A DNA stretch of 64,000 nt from a virus (IMGVR_UViG_3300042296_000700:43128-107127); one strand, 5' to 3'; positions 35,868-45,315 are shown, counted from the stretch's first letter. Notes: generated from the letters alone by a model not told the origin. Made by a program: numbers and translations.

Positions 35868-36128
35868 ATGGAATACGAAAACATTCCAAATGAAAGATTT
35901 GCATGGCTCGGCATTGCACCGCCACCAGATGGTGTTGTTGTTCCAGAAGATAATCCCGTCCCAATTGTTAAGGACATATTGCCACCTAATCAAGTGACTG
36001 GCGCAGACGAAGGTCTTGGTATATTCAGGTGGCTTATGGCAGACGAAGATGAGCGACAAGACACATTGTCAGGGTGTAGATTGCTTGACAACTTCGTTTA
36101 TATGCAAATACCAAAGGAAGACGATTGA
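35868..36128 (+). CDS. Unknown small acidic protein
   Basis: 86 residues; the ATG at 35868 is 2 bp after the oxygenase stop and is preferred over an upstream GTG. It is Pro- and Asp/Glu-rich (GIAPPPDGVVVPEDNPVP) with a short C-terminal helix. It ends in TGATG overlap with the next gene. No family was recognised. Confidence 0.55.
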   Translation: MEYENIPNERFAWLGIAPPPDGVVVPEDNPVPIVKDILPPNQVTGADEGLGIFRWLMADEDERQDTLSGCRLLDNFVYMQIPKEDD

Positions 36129-36358
36129 TGGCTATAACATTTGACTACTCTGATAGTAACAATCATATTCAGGCTTTAACGGCACAGGTTAAAACTTTGA
36201 TTGATGTTGACTACGATTTTGTTGACGCTAACAACGTTGAGGCTTTTAGGGTTGCTGCAAAAGCAGTGAATGAACCAGTGCGCAGTAAATTGCTTCACAT
36301 GCTCAACTTTATTGTTTTTAATAGTCAAGTAAATAGCGTGTATGGAGATAAACAATGA
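36128..36358 (+). CDS. Unknown small protein
   Basis: 76 residues; the ATG overlaps the preceding stop. Predicted helical (HIQALTAQVKTLIDVDYDFV, RSKLLHMLNFIVFN). The next gene begins inside its stop codon. A partner role for one of the cassette enzymes is possible but unproven. Confidence 0.55.
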   Translation: MAITFDYSDSNNHIQALTAQVKTLIDVDYDFVDANNVEAFRVAAKAVNEPVRSKLLHMLNFIVFNSQVNSVYGDKQ

Positions 36359-37098
36359 GTGAGATTAATATTGTCACAGTCGGGAATGCGACTCATCGCA
36401 TAAGTTCATTTTCGTGTCCTCCACAGTTGCCCTCTATTATTGAGTTCAAGGATTTTAGTCGTGCTATCTATTCTCGGTTGACAGAATCAGATAAATTTGA
36501 TTTACGTACTTCTTCACGTTCTGAAGAGTTTCTTGCTTATGGTTTGGTAGGAGCCCCTGGTGGCGAGGACATTGCCCCAGTTGTTTGGAGTTCACATGGG
36601 CAAGCAGAAATGTATGGACGGCTATGTGGGGCAAAGGACGTTTTTATACATAGCGTTCCGTACGCTATTTATTTTGCTGCCCATAACTACGAAAATGTTT
36701 ATGTTCTAAATTGTGCTTCAACACTTATTGCGGGTTCGCATGATACTGCGAGTGATGCAGATATCACAAATGTAACAACACTTTCATGGGACGATGCTTA
36801 CAACAATATGCCCGAACTTGATATGGCTGTTGTGATGTATTCACATATCTGTGCCGACGATTCCTTATTTGATGCAATCATGAACGCTATGAAGCCAAAC
36901 GGAGTAGTTATCATCCACAACTCAAGCAATGGTGGTGCCCTGTATGAGGTACTTGGAGACAAGAAGCCTCTAGATATGGCTGCACAGGTTTCTCTTTCCG
37001 CTCTGCTACACAAAAAGATTCTTGACAGAGGCGATTTTTTGACGCAACATTTTCAGGGCTGGGTTTCTCACACTGTCTGCGTTAAACTGCCATCATGA
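36355..37098 (+). CDS. Rossmann-like protein, possibly methyltransferase-related
   Basis: 247 residues in an ATGA overlap on both sides. The alternating strands and helices, with MAVVMYSHICADD then MKPNGVVIIHNSS, resemble the second half of class I methyltransferases. The glycine-rich cofactor loop is not clear (VYVLNCASTL is a candidate strand), so SAM binding is doubtful. It lies directly upstream of the halogenase and is translationally coupled to it. Confidence 0.5.
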   Translation: MSEINIVTVGNATHRISSFSCPPQLPSIIEFKDFSRAIYSRLTESDKFDLRTSSRSEEFLAYGLVGAPGGEDIAPVVWSSHGQAEMYGRLCGAKDVFIHSVPYAIYFAAHNYENVYVLNCASTLIAGSHDTASDADITNVTTLSWDDAYNNMPELDMAVVMYSHICADDSLFDAIMNAMKPNGVVIIHNSSNGGALYEVLGDKKPLDMAAQVSLSALLHKKILDRGDFLTQHFQGWVSHTVCVKLPS

Positions 37099-38585
37099 CT
37101 AACGAACACGAACCTATAAGTTTTGGGATTGTTGGCTCTGGTACGGCAGGGCTAATTTCTGCAATCATGCTCAGGCAGGCATTTCCGTTATCTAAAGTAA
37201 CGATTATTTCCTCAAGTACAATCGGCATCATTGGGGTCGGAGAAGGAAGCACTGAACATTGGCGCGAATTTATGAATTTGTGCGATATTCCGCTTGAACA
37301 GATGTTAGTGAAAACAGCCGCTACACATAAATACGGTATTCGTTTTGAAGGTTGGTCAGGTTCGTTCCCTGATTATTTTCATAGTGTTTCTGGCGATGAA
37401 CAACTTTACGGGTGGGGTCATTACCCGACATATGCGGGCATTCTTGAGAATGGCGACTCATTAACGAGCCAGACGAGCAGTATTGGTTTAATTCAAAACA
37501 AAATTAAACGCGAGAATTTACATTCCAATACTAACCAATACCATTTTGACACTTTCAAACTTAATAACTATTTTACCGAACTATGCTTTAAGCGTTCCAT
37601 CAAAATGATTGATGGTCAAGTTACCGATGTTAAGCGCCACAGTGAAACAGGAAACATCTCTAGCGTACTTCTTGATAACGGAAGTTCTGTAGAAGCAGAC
37701 CTTTGGATTGACGCAAGTGGATTCTCCCGTGTATTAATGAACAAACTAGATGCTTCTAATTGGAATTCATTCTCTGACTACCTCCTCGTTGATTCTGCAA
37801 TAGCCGCCCCATCCGAATCATCATCAGACGGAATACGTCCATACACGAGAGCAATAGCCAAAGATGCTGGATGGATATGGGAAATCCCAACACAAGAACG
37901 GCGTGGAAATGGATACGTTTACTCATCGCAGTTTGTTTCTGACGATGAGGCTATTGCAACTTTAGAGAAACAAATCGGACCGCTATCTATTGCTCCACGA
38001 ACATTCAAATTTGATGCAGGTCATGTTAAGGAAGTTTGGGTCAAGAATTGTATGGCTATCGGTTTGGCTGCTGCTTTTGTTGAACCGCTAGAAGCAACAT
38101 CAATTGGTAGTGCAATTCAGCAAATAAAATATGCAATACCGTATTTTGCGTCATTTGAGCAAAAACATACGGCATCGCAAAAGCATTACAACAAACTGTT
38201 CACAACAATGATGGATAACATTTTGACGATGATTCGCCTTCATTACATATCGGATAGGCGTGATACTCCATTCTGGACTGCTTCTTCTGAAATGAAAATT
38301 AATGACTCGCTTCAAGAACTTCTTGACCTTTGGCAAGAGAGAGTTCCATGTCGTAATGACGTAGGAACAATCAATGGGGAGATGTTCCATGCACCTCACT
38401 TATTCCACGTTGCACAAGGACAAGGTGTTTTAAATAGTCGCGCAGCAACCTTGATGATTGACAATTTTAATCTTCGCAAACAAGTGGAGTTAGATATTTC
38501 AAATCGTCGCCATGCCCGTTTTAATCATGAGTTGGTTGACCATCGTGAATCGCTTGATATGCAATTTGAGGACAAACTACTGTGA
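37095..38585 (+). CDS. Flavin-dependent halogenase (tryptophan halogenase family)
   Basis: 496 residues. All family marks are visible: FAD-binding GSGTAG at 14-19, the GVGEGS motif at 47-52, a Lys at 79 (THKYGIRFEGW), WIWEIP at 260-265, and PLEATS at 331-336 whose Glu333 matches the second catalytic residue of PrnA. These enzymes use reduced FAD, O2 and halide to make hypohalous acid and transfer it through the Lys. A cyanophage halogenase (VirX1) is known, so phage carriage has precedent. No flavin reductase gene is seen nearby; the host would have to supply FADH2. Confidence 0.9.
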   Translation: MTNEHEPISFGIVGSGTAGLISAIMLRQAFPLSKVTIISSSTIGIIGVGEGSTEHWREFMNLCDIPLEQMLVKTAATHKYGIRFEGWSGSFPDYFHSVSGDEQLYGWGHYPTYAGILENGDSLTSQTSSIGLIQNKIKRENLHSNTNQYHFDTFKLNNYFTELCFKRSIKMIDGQVTDVKRHSETGNISSVLLDNGSSVEADLWIDASGFSRVLMNKLDASNWNSFSDYLLVDSAIAAPSESSSDGIRPYTRAIAKDAGWIWEIPTQERRGNGYVYSSQFVSDDEAIATLEKQIGPLSIAPRTFKFDAGHVKEVWVKNCMAIGLAAAFVEPLEATSIGSAIQQIKYAIPYFASFEQKHTASQKHYNKLFTTMMDNILTMIRLHYISDRRDTPFWTASSEMKINDSLQELLDLWQERVPCRNDVGTINGEMFHAPHLFHVAQGQGVLNSRAATLMIDNFNLRKQVELDISNRRHARFNHELVDHRESLDMQFEDKLL

Positions 38586-39388
38586 GCCTGCGGAAAATTG
38601 ATAAGTATAGCGATATTAAAGTTCCTGAGGGAAAGATTGTTATTGTCCCTTGGGATAACCGTCTCCTTGAACTGCCTCCTTATTCTAACGATAGGGCTCC
38701 AGTTCCTCAGTGGATTAAAGATTCTCCTAGCACGCAAGGTTCAATTAGGCGCTGTGCAGCAACAATGGATTTTGTTTCTTCTGGCATAACAATCCCTGCT
38801 TGGACAAACTTTCGTTTTAACAAAACCGAAGGTGAAGATTCATGGGATTTTACTTGCGACCAGTTTGATGGCTTTGGGGCACATGAACATTTTGTGAATC
38901 AACCGTTTGCTTTTGAGCAAACAGGCTCATGTCCTATGACTAAAGTGCGGGCGATGGAAAATGTGGGGTACCCAAAGTTGGTTAACCCTTTTAGAATCAT
39001 TACTGCACCAGGTTGGTCAACAATGATTTTGCCAGTTCTTTATGAGCCATCACGACATTTTTCTGTATTACCAGGCATTGTAAACACCGACTATTATCAT
39101 GAATCAAACTGTGTGCTTAATTTGCTTGGCAAAGAGTCATTCACTATCCCGTGGGGCGCACCCTTGATGCATCTAATTCCAATTAAAAGAAGCACGATGG
39201 CGCACAGTATTGAATTCCTTGATGAAAGTGCATTCAAGTATGTTGTTGGGCGCGGATTTGGTTCTGGTGCTTTAAAACCCACTGGGGATGGATGGTCTTC
39301 TGCTCGTCTTTATCGCGGTTATAGGTTTAGGCGCGATGCAGAACTCGCTGAAGATAGCCAGAAAAAAAAGTGGTGGAAAACTAAATGA
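38582..39388 (+). CDS. Unknown phage protein of the halogenase cassette
   Basis: 268 residues with a GTG start inside the halogenase stop. The pattern APVPQWIKD, then RCAATMDFVSSGITIPAWT, then INTDYYHE-like and WGAPLMHLIPIKR resembles a family of aquatic-phage proteins related to DUF6065, beta-rich and of unknown role. The C-terminus is basic (QKKKWWKTK). It lies between halogenase and second oxygenase, so it may bind the shared substrate. Confidence 0.55.
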   Translation: MSLRKIDKYSDIKVPEGKIVIVPWDNRLLELPPYSNDRAPVPQWIKDSPSTQGSIRRCAATMDFVSSGITIPAWTNFRFNKTEGEDSWDFTCDQFDGFGAHEHFVNQPFAFEQTGSCPMTKVRAMENVGYPKLVNPFRIITAPGWSTMILPVLYEPSRHFSVLPGIVNTDYYHESNCVLNLLGKESFTIPWGAPLMHLIPIKRSTMAHSIEFLDESAFKYVVGRGFGSGALKPTGDGWSSARLYRGYRFRRDAELAEDSQKKKWWKTK

Positions 39389-40080
39389 TTTTCCCTTCTG
39401 GCGTTGGTGGCGCTATTGCTTACAAAGATAATGTTTTAAGCGATTCGTTGTGCGCTGACATTATTGAATATGCGGAAACACACAGCAGCATGATGTACGA
39501 AGGTCCAACTATTAGTGGAATTAACAAGCATATAAAGAATTGTTACGATTTTTCTTTGTCGTATTACAGTGACCATGCAGAAACTGATGAGCAGCGAAAA
39601 GAATTGGCTGCTCTTAATGATTTGGTGTTTGAATCTTTTTCTCCTGCATTGGAAGAATATTGCTCATACTACGAAGGCTTAAATAACTGGACTAACAGAT
39701 ACGACACTGGATATCAATTTCAAAAATATGCCGCCAATGAAGGGTTCTACAAGCCTCATTGTGATGGCGGAGTATATGAGGCTGAGGGTCTTGGAAATCG
39801 GGTACTTGGTGTCGTCATGTATCTGAACACCGTAACCAAAGGTGGGGGGACAAACTTTCCGCTGCATGAAGTTACTGTTGATTCTGTTTGTGGACGTATT
39901 TCGTTTTTCCCTGCTAACTTCACGCATCCTCATGCTGGGTTGATGCCGCTGTCTTCTCCCAAGTACATTATTAGTACTTTTTGCTATACGGTTCCGAGTG
40001 CCCCTAGTGTGGATACTGCGGTTGCGGAACTTGCTTTGAACTATGATGAGCAGTTCAAGCAGACGCCAGATGCATTATAA
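39385..40080 (+). CDS. 2-oxoglutarate/Fe(II)-dependent oxygenase, prolyl-4-hydroxylase type (2)
   Basis: 231 residues. Iron ligands are His125-x-Asp127 (YKPHCDGG) and His183 (FTHPHAG), with Lys193 (SPKYIIST) for 2-oxoglutarate. LGVVMYLNTVTKGGGTNFPL is the typical double-stranded core of prolyl-4-hydroxylase-like enzymes. It shares little beyond motifs with the first oxygenase, so the two probably act on different targets. It ends the overlapping cassette. Confidence 0.85.
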   Translation: MIFPSGVGGAIAYKDNVLSDSLCADIIEYAETHSSMMYEGPTISGINKHIKNCYDFSLSYYSDHAETDEQRKELAALNDLVFESFSPALEEYCSYYEGLNNWTNRYDTGYQFQKYAANEGFYKPHCDGGVYEAEGLGNRVLGVVMYLNTVTKGGGTNFPLHEVTVDSVCGRISFFPANFTHPHAGLMPLSSPKYIISTFCYTVPSAPSVDTAVAELALNYDEQFKQTPDAL

Positions 40081-40122
40081 TTTTATTCCTTAACAACAAA
40101 CACCTAACTACGGAGTGGTAAA

Positions 40123-40305
40123 ATGACAGAACAACTTAATCCCCAAATCATTATTGATGAGTTGGTAAAGCGAGTCAATTCCTTGACGATTGAAAACGTC
40201 GTGTTGTCGGCACGAGTACAAATGCTGGCAGACCTCGTTAATTCGCTTAACCATTCACACGATGACGAGGTGGTTTCGGTAATTGGAGAACCAACGGAGG
40301 ACTAA
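40123..40305 (+). CDS. Small coiled-coil protein
   Basis: 60 residues with ACGGAGTGG before the start. A single amphipathic helix (DELVKRVNSLTIENVVLSAR) suggests a coiled-coil oligomer, followed by an acidic tail. It precedes a fibre-type gene by 3 bp and may be its assembly or attachment partner. Confidence 0.6.
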   Translation: MTEQLNPQIIIDELVKRVNSLTIENVVLSARVQMLADLVNSLNHSHDDEVVSVIGEPTED

Positions 40306-40308
40306 CAA

Positions 40309-42387
40309 ATGCCTGGTGCCAACGTATTTGCCTACGATGGCACTGGCTATAAGCCCACCAACCGCTCCCTAACGGCTGCTATAGCGTCACGTACTGCCTC
40401 TGCATACACGGCGGTTTCGTACGCTTATAAGTTAAGTAAAGTGCCTGTAGCAATATCTGGCGCTGCACTCGGTACTGGAGCGACAAACTACACGACATCC
40501 ACACCTCATGGGTTTGTCAATGGCGAAATTATTGCTATTACTGGAATAACTCCAAGTTCTTATAACACAACAGCCGCAGTCATGGTGGTTAATACTACCC
40601 AATTTTATATTGTGGGATTTAACGGTACAACGGGTGGCGCTTACGCATCTGGCGGTGTTGCCACTATTGTTACTAACGTCAAGGCAGTTAGTCAGATTTG
40701 GCAGGGTTTCCCACCTACTCCGTCACAAGTAACTTTCGTACAGAGTTTTACGGGCACTGCCCCAGACTCAACAAACCGTACGACTATTTCGTGGACATGC
40801 GCAGCAACCACTACTCTTAACCGATTTGAGTTATACCGAAAAGTTGGTGCTGGAGCATTCACTGCTGTCAACACAAATATAGGAGCGGGTGTGCGTTCAT
40901 ATGTTGTGGATGGACATGCGGCTGCGACTACATACACTTATTTTGTGAAGTCGGTAGCGAACTCTGGTCTTACTTTAAGCGGTGCAGAAAACTCGTTTAC
41001 TTTGACGGCGTCGGCTCAACCAACCGACTTTATTTTGCAGCAAGGAGTTACTTCTAATTCTGCTACTTGGCGCGCACGTTTTCCTGCTGGGGTATTCCAA
41101 AAAATTCAGTGGTACAACCTTTCTTATGATGGCGTAAATCTGTATTGGGAATTGATAACTTCTGCCACTTTGGCTAGTAATGCTACGACTAATGACTATA
41201 CGCGGACTGGTTTGGCTGAACGGGCTGGATATTGGGCGCGATATGTTTTAACTAACTACAATAATCATACGACGGGCTCAGATGTAGAAAATCAAAACTA
41301 TAAATCAATCACAACTCTTAATGCTCCGCCTAATTCACCATCGCTAAATGGGATTAGTACTGGTCCTGCTCAAAACCCTATACCAGCAGTGGGTTCAAAC
41401 TCTGGATTCGCAACATCTGGTGAGGTGTTGAAATATATTGGTGTCAACTATACGTTGGCAGCGGATACTGATTTCTTGAACTGTGAAGTTTATTTGTATT
41501 CAGGTACGTCAGCCCCAACAACTTTCGTTAGTAGTCAAGTGTTTACTACGGCACCAGGGGCTGCTCAGGCTGCGTGGTTTTACGTTTTACCTAACACTAA
41601 ATATTGGGCTCTCGTCAGACAACGCGACAACAACGGTGGTGAAACTGACAACGCTACTGGCTGGCAGAGTGTTACTACCCCCATCGTCTACTCTTTCACG
41701 AACGCTAACGCTTTTGACACTGCTACGGGAACAACGTATTCCGAAAGCGCTGCAACGACGGGGATGTATACAGGTGTTAATTATTTAACAACTGCTATCA
41801 CTTATGACAGTAATTATAGTGGGACGTTATTGCACGGCGGAAGCACAGCAAACACCACTGACAGAAGTTTGACCTCATATCTTTCTTGGAAAGTTGTTAG
41901 TTCTGCAACTTCGGGTCAGGATACTGTTGGAAACATCAATTTTGCGATGAGAGACGCCCGCGATAGTTTTCTTGACTACGGGATTTATGCAACATGGCTG
42001 GTTTTTTCTGTAAGAAAGCATAACGTTGTTCTTCAAATGTATAACTCTGCTGGCACATGGCTTGGCGGAGGGGCGTCGTCACTAGTAAACACAAGAAATA
42101 ATCAGCCAACTGTTATTGCAAGTTTAAATAACTTTGATTGGGACCATAACTTCAGTTTTGCTACTCAGTCTGTAAAATCTACGGCTGCTAAAGGCGCGAC
42201 AACATATGGTGGGGCAGGCAACGGAGGAACACCTTCTTGGAATATGTATTTATCAATAAGAAACCCAGTTAACGTGAGCCCCCCTTATGTTCACCTTACG
42301 GAATATGAAAGAATAGGACTTCAGTACACTACTGAAACTTCCGTCACAACCTACACAACCACCCCAGCAGTAACAAGATATTATTAA
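40309..42387 (+). CDS. FnIII-containing structural/fibre protein
   Basis: 692 residues. An N-terminal copy of the phage's recurrent beta domain (STPHGFVNGEIIAITGI) at about 45-125 is followed by two or more fibronectin type III-like domains (TTISWTCAATTTLNRFELYR, then TTYTYFVKSVANSG) and a C-terminal jelly-roll-like region with NINFAMRDARDSFLDYGIYA. Such proteins decorate tails and bind carbohydrate. The stop codon lies within the palindrome that controls the next gene. Confidence 0.7.
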   Translation: MPGANVFAYDGTGYKPTNRSLTAAIASRTASAYTAVSYAYKLSKVPVAISGAALGTGATNYTTSTPHGFVNGEIIAITGITPSSYNTTAAVMVVNTTQFYIVGFNGTTGGAYASGGVATIVTNVKAVSQIWQGFPPTPSQVTFVQSFTGTAPDSTNRTTISWTCAATTTLNRFELYRKVGAGAFTAVNTNIGAGVRSYVVDGHAAATTYTYFVKSVANSGLTLSGAENSFTLTASAQPTDFILQQGVTSNSATWRARFPAGVFQKIQWYNLSYDGVNLYWELITSATLASNATTNDYTRTGLAERAGYWARYVLTNYNNHTTGSDVENQNYKSITTLNAPPNSPSLNGISTGPAQNPIPAVGSNSGFATSGEVLKYIGVNYTLAADTDFLNCEVYLYSGTSAPTTFVSSQVFTTAPGAAQAAWFYVLPNTKYWALVRQRDNNGGETDNATGWQSVTTPIVYSFTNANAFDTATGTTYSESAATTGMYTGVNYLTTAITYDSNYSGTLLHGGSTANTTDRSLTSYLSWKVVSSATSGQDTVGNINFAMRDARDSFLDYGIYATWLVFSVRKHNVVLQMYNSAGTWLGGGASSLVNTRNNQPTVIASLNNFDWDHNFSFATQSVKSTAAKGATTYGGAGNGGTPSWNMYLSIRNPVNVSPPYVHLTEYERIGLQYTTETSVTTYTTTPAVTRYY

Positions 42388-42427
42388 TAACTAGTTATTA
42401 AGTGCTACACTGTATTGGAGGTGTAGC
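42384..42427 (+). promoter_or_regulatory. Operator palindrome and ribosome-site hairpin
   Basis: TTAATAACTAGTTATTAA at 42384-42401 is a perfect 18-bp palindrome, the form of a dimeric repressor site. Just after it, TACACT (42406-42411) is a possible -10 box. GCTACAC (42404-42410) and GTGTAGC (42421-42427) form a hairpin whose loop ends in GGAG, directly before the ATG at 42428, so both transcription and translation of the next gene could be held down. Confidence 0.6.
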
Positions 42428-45139
42428 ATGGGGAAAATATCGCGGTTAACACGGCTGCTCATATTCATACCTGTAGCAGTAATGGCATGGGTCGTACCCC
42501 CTATTTCCTCTGTCCACGCAACAGGATATCCCGAAGACCAAAACTGGGAAGCCGTCACCTATGGGGACGGAAAATTTGTTGCTGTTGCCTCATCTGGTAA
42601 CGGTAACCGTGTGATGACGTCAACAGATGGCGACTACTGGGTTTCAAGAACTTCTGCTTCCGACAGCAACTGGCAAGGGATTACATACGCCGACAATCAG
42701 TTTGTTGCAGTTGGCTCAAATGCGGTCATGACCTCGCCTGACGGTGTTACGTGGACATCAAGAACTGCACCAACAGGAGAATGGCAAGCAATCACGAACT
42801 GTGGCGGTCTTTTTGTTGCTACCGCGACTTGGGGGAGTAGTTATGTAATGTCTTCCACGGATGGTGTTGAATGGACATTGCGCACTCCCGCCTATGGATG
42901 GTCACATGATGCGGTTGCCTGTAGTGCAGAAGTTCCACGGTTTGTTTCCGTGTCTCAGTTCGGTAGAGCATGGTCTTCCGCTAATGGCACTACTGGCTGG
43001 TCTACTCAAAACCCTGGTGCAATTGTAGATATCCGAACAGTTGCGTTTGGCAATGGTCGCTTTACATGGCTTGAGTACAGCACAAACTCGGGAAATAGAT
43101 ATGGTGGTTACTCCACGAACGGATTGAACTGGTCTGCTGGAATTGTTCCATCTAATCAATGGAAGTACATCACCTACGGCGGAGATAAATTTATTGCGGT
43201 AGCGGAAGGCGGATTAAATTCCCGTTCTGCTTATTCAACTGATGGCGCGAACTGGACGCTAGGTTCTGGGGTTCCGAATAACTCGTGGCAAGGTGTTGCT
43301 TATGGGGCTGGGAAATATGTTGCTGTAGCAAACTCTGGAACAGACAACAGGGTTATGACTTCTACGGATGGTCAATCATGGGAGAGTTTGTCTGTCACGC
43401 CACCTCCGTACTTTAATGCGGTCACAAACTTGACGGCTGTTGCCAACGCAGATGGAAGCGTTGACCTTGATTGGGATGCGCCAACGTCAAGCAATGTTGA
43501 TATCTACGCCTACGCGGTTACGTTCTATGACCTTGACGAAATTGACGGTACCACCTCTGGCGGTTGGGGGGTTTGGACTAACCAAGGAACTACTTACTCA
43601 CTGGGTGAATGGATGTTCTCTGGAGGCAACCCCGTAACTACTGGATTCGGACCCGTTCGTTTTGGTATCAAAGCGGGAAATCAAAGTTGTTTCTCTAACG
43701 AAGGTGTGGGTCCATGCGTTTACGGACCCGAAACCACTGTTGATGTAACGGTTCTTGACCCAACTCCACCTTCAACTACAACAACTGAACCTGAAACAAC
43801 TACGACCACTCAACCAGAACCAACCACTACTACTCAACCAGAACCAGAAATTACTCAACCAGAAACAACTACAACAGAGCCAGAAACTGTTGTAACCATT
43901 CCAGAAACCACGACTACCGTTCCAGAATCACCGCCTTCAGGAACAACAACAACCGTTCCATTAGAGGAGGAAACGACAGTTGAGACACCCACGAACACGG
44001 ATAATTCCGAAGATACAGAATCCACCACCTCGCTACCACAATATGCCCCAGAACAAGAGGCAACAACGGATGAAACGCCGATAGTTGTTCCCGAAGATAC
44101 GCAAGACGCAGCCGATACTGCGGTTGCAGACATTTTTGACGGTCCTATGTCAGACGACAAACTCGCGGACGCTGTTGATGATTTGGTTGCTGACGCTGAA
44201 ACACCTGAAGAACTAACGGCGGTTGTTACTGCGCTTCTTGACCAAGAACTATCGGATGAACAGTTCTCTACCGTTATTGATTCTGTTTTCTCTGAACCTT
44301 TATCTGATGAAAATTTTGCTGCTGCTATAGACGCTGTGTTTGAAGACCCGACTCAACTATCGGAAGCACAGTTTGAGGATGCAGTTGCCGCAGTGTTTGA
44401 TGCACCTCTTTCTGATGAGCAGTTCCAAGACGCCGTTGCAGCAGTCTTTGAAGACACCGAGTCTCTGAGTGACGAGCAGTTTGATACCGCAGTACAGGCA
44501 GTCTTTGATGAGCCTCTAAGTACAGAGCAATTCGCTGAAGCCCTTAGTGCAGTCTTTGATGAACCTATTTCTGACGATAAATTTGATGCGATTATTGATG
44601 CTGTTTTGGATGAACCAATTTCCGATGAGCAATTTGAGGAACTGGTTAATGTCTTGGAATCTGACACAGTTACTGAGGAGCAGGTTTCGGCTGCTGTTGA
44701 CTCGGTTATTGAAAATGGGGTTACGGAAGACCAAGCCGTTGACCTCGCTACGAGCGAAAAAGTTTTGCAAAGTATTGACGGTGAGCAGGCAGCAGAAATC
44801 TTTGATGCTGTTGATATCTCAAATGTAAACCCAGAAGAGGCAGCGCAACTGGTTGCAGCGGTTCAAGACGCCCCAACCGAGGTTAGGGAATCTCTGGAAT
44901 CTGAAATTAACGTTTTTGACGGAGCCATTGATATCTATGTTCCGCTCGGCTCTGGGGTTGACGTCGGCACACGTCGCGTCATTGTTGCTGCTGCTGGTGT
45001 ATTATTTGTAGCACCAACTATTATGCCTATTACTCCAACAGCCCCATTAAATGGTAGTGGTAATAATAATCCATCTCCAAATGGTGGCGGAGGTGCTTCG
45101 GTGTCAACAGAACCACGCAGAAGGGTTAGAGGAAAATGA
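42428..45139 (+). CDS. Secreted, membrane-anchored seven-bladed propeller adhesin
   Basis: 903 residues. Order: signal peptide with cleavage likely after VHA (residue 31); seven repeats of the type W..(I/V)TYG.G.FVAV...S.DG..W (about 39-322), a probable seven-bladed beta-propeller; FnIII-like domain (about 323-430); Thr/Glu/Pro-rich stalk (440-560); about ten acidic helical repeats of the type AVFDEPLSDEQF (560-800); a hydrophobic helix near 850 and a Gly/Arg-rich end. This is a bacterial surface-protein layout known from aquatic actinobacteria, unlike virion fibres. It was probably acquired from a host. Superinfection exclusion or altered cell adhesion are possible roles. Confidence 0.8.
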   Translation: MGKISRLTRLLIFIPVAVMAWVVPPISSVHATGYPEDQNWEAVTYGDGKFVAVASSGNGNRVMTSTDGDYWVSRTSASDSNWQGITYADNQFVAVGSNAVMTSPDGVTWTSRTAPTGEWQAITNCGGLFVATATWGSSYVMSSTDGVEWTLRTPAYGWSHDAVACSAEVPRFVSVSQFGRAWSSANGTTGWSTQNPGAIVDIRTVAFGNGRFTWLEYSTNSGNRYGGYSTNGLNWSAGIVPSNQWKYITYGGDKFIAVAEGGLNSRSAYSTDGANWTLGSGVPNNSWQGVAYGAGKYVAVANSGTDNRVMTSTDGQSWESLSVTPPPYFNAVTNLTAVANADGSVDLDWDAPTSSNVDIYAYAVTFYDLDEIDGTTSGGWGVWTNQGTTYSLGEWMFSGGNPVTTGFGPVRFGIKAGNQSCFSNEGVGPCVYGPETTVDVTVLDPTPPSTTTTEPETTTTTQPEPTTTTQPEPEITQPETTTTEPETVVTIPETTTTVPESPPSGTTTTVPLEEETTVETPTNTDNSEDTESTTSLPQYAPEQEATTDETPIVVPEDTQDAADTAVADIFDGPMSDDKLADAVDDLVADAETPEELTAVVTALLDQELSDEQFSTVIDSVFSEPLSDENFAAAIDAVFEDPTQLSEAQFEDAVAAVFDAPLSDEQFQDAVAAVFEDTESLSDEQFDTAVQAVFDEPLSTEQFAEALSAVFDEPISDDKFDAIIDAVLDEPISDEQFEELVNVLESDTVTEEQVSAAVDSVIENGVTEDQAVDLATSEKVLQSIDGEQAAEIFDAVDISNVNPEEAAQLVAAVQDAPTEVRESLESEINVFDGAIDIYVPLGSGVDVGTRRVIVAAAGVLFVAPTIMPITPTAPLNGSGNNNPSPNGGGGASVSTEPRRRVRGK

Positions 45140-45315
45140 AATATTTGAAAAAACTAGTAAATGAGGGTCACGCTCTTGCATGGACTTTGGCTGGAACTGC
45201 GTTAGTTCTCATCACCCTTTCAGGTGAAACAAAAACCAAGGGGCTTTGGATTAGTGGCGTTGCTTTACTTATTCACATTATTGGTGTCCTTCTCAAGAAG
45301 GAAGAAAACGAGTAA
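45136..45315 (+). CDS. Small two-helix membrane protein, holin candidate
   Basis: 59 residues, beginning in an ATGA overlap with the adhesin gene. It has two hydrophobic helices (AWTLAGTALVLITLSG and LWISGVALLIHIIGVLL) separated by a short charged loop, with a basic N-terminus and KKEENE end. Its size and place just before another holin-like gene and the endolysin fit a lysis role. Confidence 0.6.
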   Translation: MKYLKKLVNEGHALAWTLAGTALVLITLSGETKTKGLWISGVALLIHIIGVLLKKEENE

